DNA of 7,229 bases from Verrucomicrobiota bacterium. Its GTDB lineage: Bacteria; Verrucomicrobiota; Verrucomicrobiia; Verrucomicrobiales; Akkermansiaceae. Positions 5,441 through 7,229 of the stretch are shown in pieces; positions within the stretch are counted from its first letter, which is position 1; every line of letters begins with the position of its first letter. The DNA lies in contig WBXE01000120.1 of NCBI GenBank assembly GCA_008932955.1, forward strand, positions 1-7,229. Direction: 5' to 3'. The notes beneath the pieces were generated by a model. It searched no databases and had not been told where the DNA came from. It saw nothing but the letters and a program-made list of their open reading frames with translations. The position numbers and the translations under genes are program-made.

Positions 5441-6640
5441 ATGAAGATCGAATCTTTTCTTTTGTTAGCATGTCTGCTGGCCGGTTCGCTCGCCGCCCAA
5501 CAGCAACCGGATATCCCCTTGCTCCGGCCCGAAGAGCGCCAAACCGTCGATACCCAGTCCGACGCATTCAACCAGGCCCTCACCCCAATTTTGGCCACCG
5601 CCGCCAAATCCACCGTGCGGGTGTGGACCGGTAAACGACGACTCGCCTATGGCACGGTGGTCGCCGATGGCCGCAAGGTGCTCACCAAGTTCAGCGAAGT
5701 GGCGCGAGCGGCCGGCAACCTGCGGGTGGAAGCGGCCGATGGCATGGTGCGCGCGGCGGAGATGGTCGGCGTCTATCAGGATGAAGACCTCGCGCTGCTC
5801 AGCGTCGCGGGCGAAGCGCTCACGCCGGTGCAGTGGTTCGCCGGGGAGCCCAAGCTGGGGAGTTTCCTAACAGCACCGCAACCGGGCGGCCAGCCCGCCG
5901 CCTTTGGCGTGATCAGTGTCTTGCAGCGCGACCTGCGCGATACCGACAAGGCCTATGTCGGAGTCCTCGGCGACCTGCATTTCGCCGGCCCAGGTGTTAG
6001 AGTGCAGGAGGTCAAGGCAGACTCCGGTGCCGCTGCCGCCGGATTGCGGCCAGGAGACGTCATTCTGCAAGTCAATAAACGGCCCATTTCCGGCATGCTG
6101 GAATTGCGCCACGCTCTCACCGGCGTGGCCCCCGGCGCTCGCGTGGCCGTCGCCATCAACCGCAATGGCAAGCCGCTGACCCTGGATGTTTTGTTAGGAA
6201 ACCGACCCGACCTGCCACAATTTTCCGGTGAGCGGCTCCAGCAGATGGAGCAAATGGGCGGCCCGACCAGTCGCGTCCGCGATGCGTTTTCCAAGGTGAT
6301 TCAAACCGACATGCGGCCCGACCCCAATCAGATCGGTGGCCCGGTGGTCGATTTGCAAGGGCGCGTGCTGGGCATCACCATGGCCCGGGCCGATCGCACC
6401 CGCTCGTTCGTGATGCCCTCCGCGGCAGTGATTAAACTGTTAGAAAGCAAACCGCTGGCTCCGGCGATGATTAAGCCCACCGCGTCCCGTGGCCCGGCCG
6501 CTGGCCAGCGCGAGGCCAAGTCCCCCCCGCTGGAGCCCGGCTTGGTGCCCGCCGATCCGGAGCGCTTGCGCCGCCACGTCGATGACATGCAGCGCCTGCT
6601 GGAGCGGCTACACGAAGAAATGGAGCGTATGGACCGCTAA
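5441..6640 (+). CDS. HtrA-like pseudoprotease with PDZ domain inserted in the protease fold
   Basis: A 399-residue secreted protein with a signal peptide at about 1-19 (SFLLLACLLAGSLAA). Residues 50-125 follow the first HtrA barrel, but the position of the catalytic His is Ser85 (KVLTKFSEVARAAG). The Asp is kept (D116 in DEDLALLSV). At the nucleophile site the family's GNSGGP reads NQIGGP, so Ser is replaced by Ile298. A PDZ domain (about 171-252, with DSGAAAAGLRPGDVILQV) comes before this segment, between strand FGVISVL and VIQTD (286-290), instead of after the barrel. The C-terminus (about 340-399) is Pro-rich and then a charged, probably coiled-coil helix (PERLRRHVDDMQRLLERLHE). It is unlikely to cleave peptides. 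It may bind or regulate the neighbouring HtrA or its substrates, which is inference. ATG 5441 has no clear ribosome site. Confidence 0.88.
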   Translation: MKIESFLLLACLLAGSLAAQQQPDIPLLRPEERQTVDTQSDAFNQALTPILATAAKSTVRVWTGKRRLAYGTVVADGRKVLTKFSEVARAAGNLRVEAADGMVRAAEMVGVYQDEDLALLSVAGEALTPVQWFAGEPKLGSFLTAPQPGGQPAAFGVISVLQRDLRDTDKAYVGVLGDLHFAGPGVRVQEVKADSGAAAAGLRPGDVILQVNKRPISGMLELRHALTGVAPGARVAVAINRNGKPLTLDVLLGNRPDLPQFSGERLQQMEQMGGPTSRVRDAFSKVIQTDMRPDPNQIGGPVVDLQGRVLGITMARADRTRSFVMPSAAVIKLLESKPLAPAMIKPTASRGPAAGQREAKSPPLEPGLVPADPERLRRHVDDMQRLLERLHEEMERMDR

Positions 6641-6649
6641 GCCGCGAGG

Positions 6650-6682
6650 AAGACTCAAGACGGCAAGACCCAAGACGCAAGC
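6650..6682 (+). repeat. Degenerate AAGAC-type heptamer array
   Basis: The units AAGACTC, AAGACGGC, AAGACCC, AAGACGC and a final AAGC follow one another directly, starting 9 bases after the stop of the HtrA-like gene. The unit AAGACGC is the reverse-strand form of the clean GCGTCTT heptamers at 7041-7075, so the two arrays face each other. The degeneracy suggests this array is the older of the two. Confidence 0.6.
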
Positions 6683-6728
6683 CCCGAACATGGGGCGAGT
6701 ATGGAGCAGGCAGTAACTTAAAGTCCAG

Positions 6729-6813
6729 TGAGGCGCTGCCTCATACCAGGTGAGAGGTGTAAAGGATTGATGATGTGAGCTTGGTCACGTGCGTCAGCAC
6801 TCGCCAGGCTCAC
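6729..6813 (+). other. Cluster of hairpins, possible structured RNA
   Basis: TGAGGC (6729-6734) pairs with GCCTCA (6738-6743) around GCT. Further on, GTGAGCTTGG (6775-6784) pairs with CCAGGCTCAC (6804-6813) over 10 positions including one G-U, and inside it GTGC (6789-6792) pairs with GCAC (6797-6800) around GTCA. This could be a nested stem-loop in a transcript. There is no T-tract after it, and it matches no RNA family I recognise. Confidence 0.3.
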
Positions 6814-7020
6814 TTCAAAAATCCAAATTCAACAATGATCAATCGTCAATCAATCCTGTTTTGAAGAACTTGGCTCATTCGCAATGACTTTGGGCTCTCA
6901 AGCCCCTGGGACACGGCAGGGCAAAAGTAACAAACAGGTGGTTAATAACTCTTTGAAAATGAACGTGTTAATTTAAGTTACTCAGGAGAGAAGAGCAGAT
7001 GTAGAAGCGCGGCGCTCTCT

Positions 7021-7075
7021 TATCTTATCTTATCTTATCTTGCGTCTTGCGTCTTGCGTCTTGCGTCTTGCGTCT
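7021..7075. repeat. Tandem repeats: TATCT x4 then TGCGTCT x5
   Basis: Four perfect copies of TATCT (7021-7040) run directly into five perfect copies of the heptamer TGCGTCT (7041-7075). Perfect short units of this kind usually vary in copy number through replication slippage. Similar heptamer arrays (STRR) are known from cyanobacterial genomes. Here the reverse-strand unit AGACGCA recalls the degenerate array at 6650-6682. Confidence 0.95.
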
Positions 7076-7153
7076 TCTGCTGTCACCCATTCCATTCTTT
7101 TCTGCTTTGCGTCCATTGCGCCTCTCCGGTAAATCTTCAAGTTAGTCTGGACC

Positions 7154-7180
7154 ATGCAGCGCCCATGAACCCGCGTTTCC
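7154..7180 (+). repeat. Copy of the core of the 1056-1168 palindrome
   Basis: The 27 bases here match 1091-1117 with three differences (ATGCAGCGCCCATGAA against ATGCACCGCCCATGCG, then CCCGCGTTTCC in both). The flanking palindrome arms are not present here in full, although GGTAGCGCTC at 7201-7210 is reminiscent of them. This looks like a partial or rearranged member of the same repeat family, in the same orientation. Confidence 0.6.
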
Positions 7181-7229
7181 AGGAAATCAAAAAATCCGGC
7201 GGTAGCGCTCATGCAGGATTTCCAAATAA

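Larger units (their letters stand above)
6641..7229. other. 589-base stretch without a convincing gene
   Basis: From the stop of the HtrA-like gene to the window end I see repeats and hairpins but no protein with recognisable domains. From left to right it holds a degenerate heptamer array (6650-6682), a hairpin region (6729-6813), a unique stretch of lower GC (about 6815-7000), pentamer and heptamer tandem repeats (7021-7075), and a relic of the 1091-1117 sequence (7154-7180). The one open frame there (minus strand, 7212 to 7030) runs through the heptamer array and is not accepted as a gene. Confidence 0.7.

Noticed and set aside
5448..5473. Lipoprotein signal in the second HtrA-like protein (LLAC at residues 8-11)
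   Set aside because: The stretch before Cys11 is too short for a lipoprotein signal and the hydrophobic core continues beyond it to SLAA. An ordinary signal peptidase I site fits better.
6892..6905. GGGCT/AGCCC hairpin as a terminator
   Set aside because: The stem is only five pairs, with no T-tract after it.
739..7145. Apparent excess of the pentamer CTAAC/GTTAG
   Set aside because: About 15 occurrences by eye against roughly 10 expected at 60 percent GC. This is not convincing without a proper genome-wide count.
7030..7212. Minus-strand 60-codon open frame near the right end
   Set aside because: Its last third is the translation of the heptamer array (repeating DARRKTQ), the rest overlaps a dispersed repeat copy, and there is no ribosome site or recognisable domain.

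Overview
This window looks like a piece of a GC-rich, Gram-negative-type bacterial chromosome. The genes start without clear Shine-Dalgarno sequences, the gaps between genes are full of palindromic and low-complexity repeats, and envelope-directed proteins dominate. This mix fits Verrucomicrobiota (Pedosphaera/Limisphaera-like lineages) or a related group of the PVC superphylum. That placement rests on style of sequence, not on a marker gene, so I hold it loosely.

Layout. Positions 1-250 hold repeat DNA with a period of about 151 bp. A compact VapBC toxin-antitoxin operon follows (282-874, plus strand), with a palindromic operator-like site directly upstream. Positions 875-1171 are again repeat DNA: an inverted copy of the element at 56-168, then a separate 113-bp palindrome. 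Next come two minus-strand genes: a small secreted NTF2/SnoaL-like protein (1172-1690) and, upstream of it, a bifunctional class A penicillin-binding protein (1765-4110). Divergent from the latter, across 94 bp, is a secreted HtrA/DegP-type serine protease with one PDZ domain (4205-5209). A 231-bp gap with an inverted repeat leads to a second HtrA-like protein (5441-6640). In that protein the catalytic His and Ser are replaced and the PDZ domain sits inside the second protease barrel. The last 589 bases hold no convincing gene: they contain heptamer arrays in opposite orientation, nested hairpins and a relic of the repeat seen near 1091.

How the parts fit. The PBP polymerises and cross-links peptidoglycan outside the inner membrane, and both HtrA-like proteins carry Sec signals, so the centre and right of the window form a cell-envelope synthesis and quality-control neighbourhood. 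The VapBC module looks like an insertion into repeat-rich DNA rather than part of that set. The two observations most worth following are the HtrA pseudoprotease with an internal PDZ domain beside an intact HtrA, and the toxin-antitoxin operon framed by inverted copies of a hairpin-rich element.
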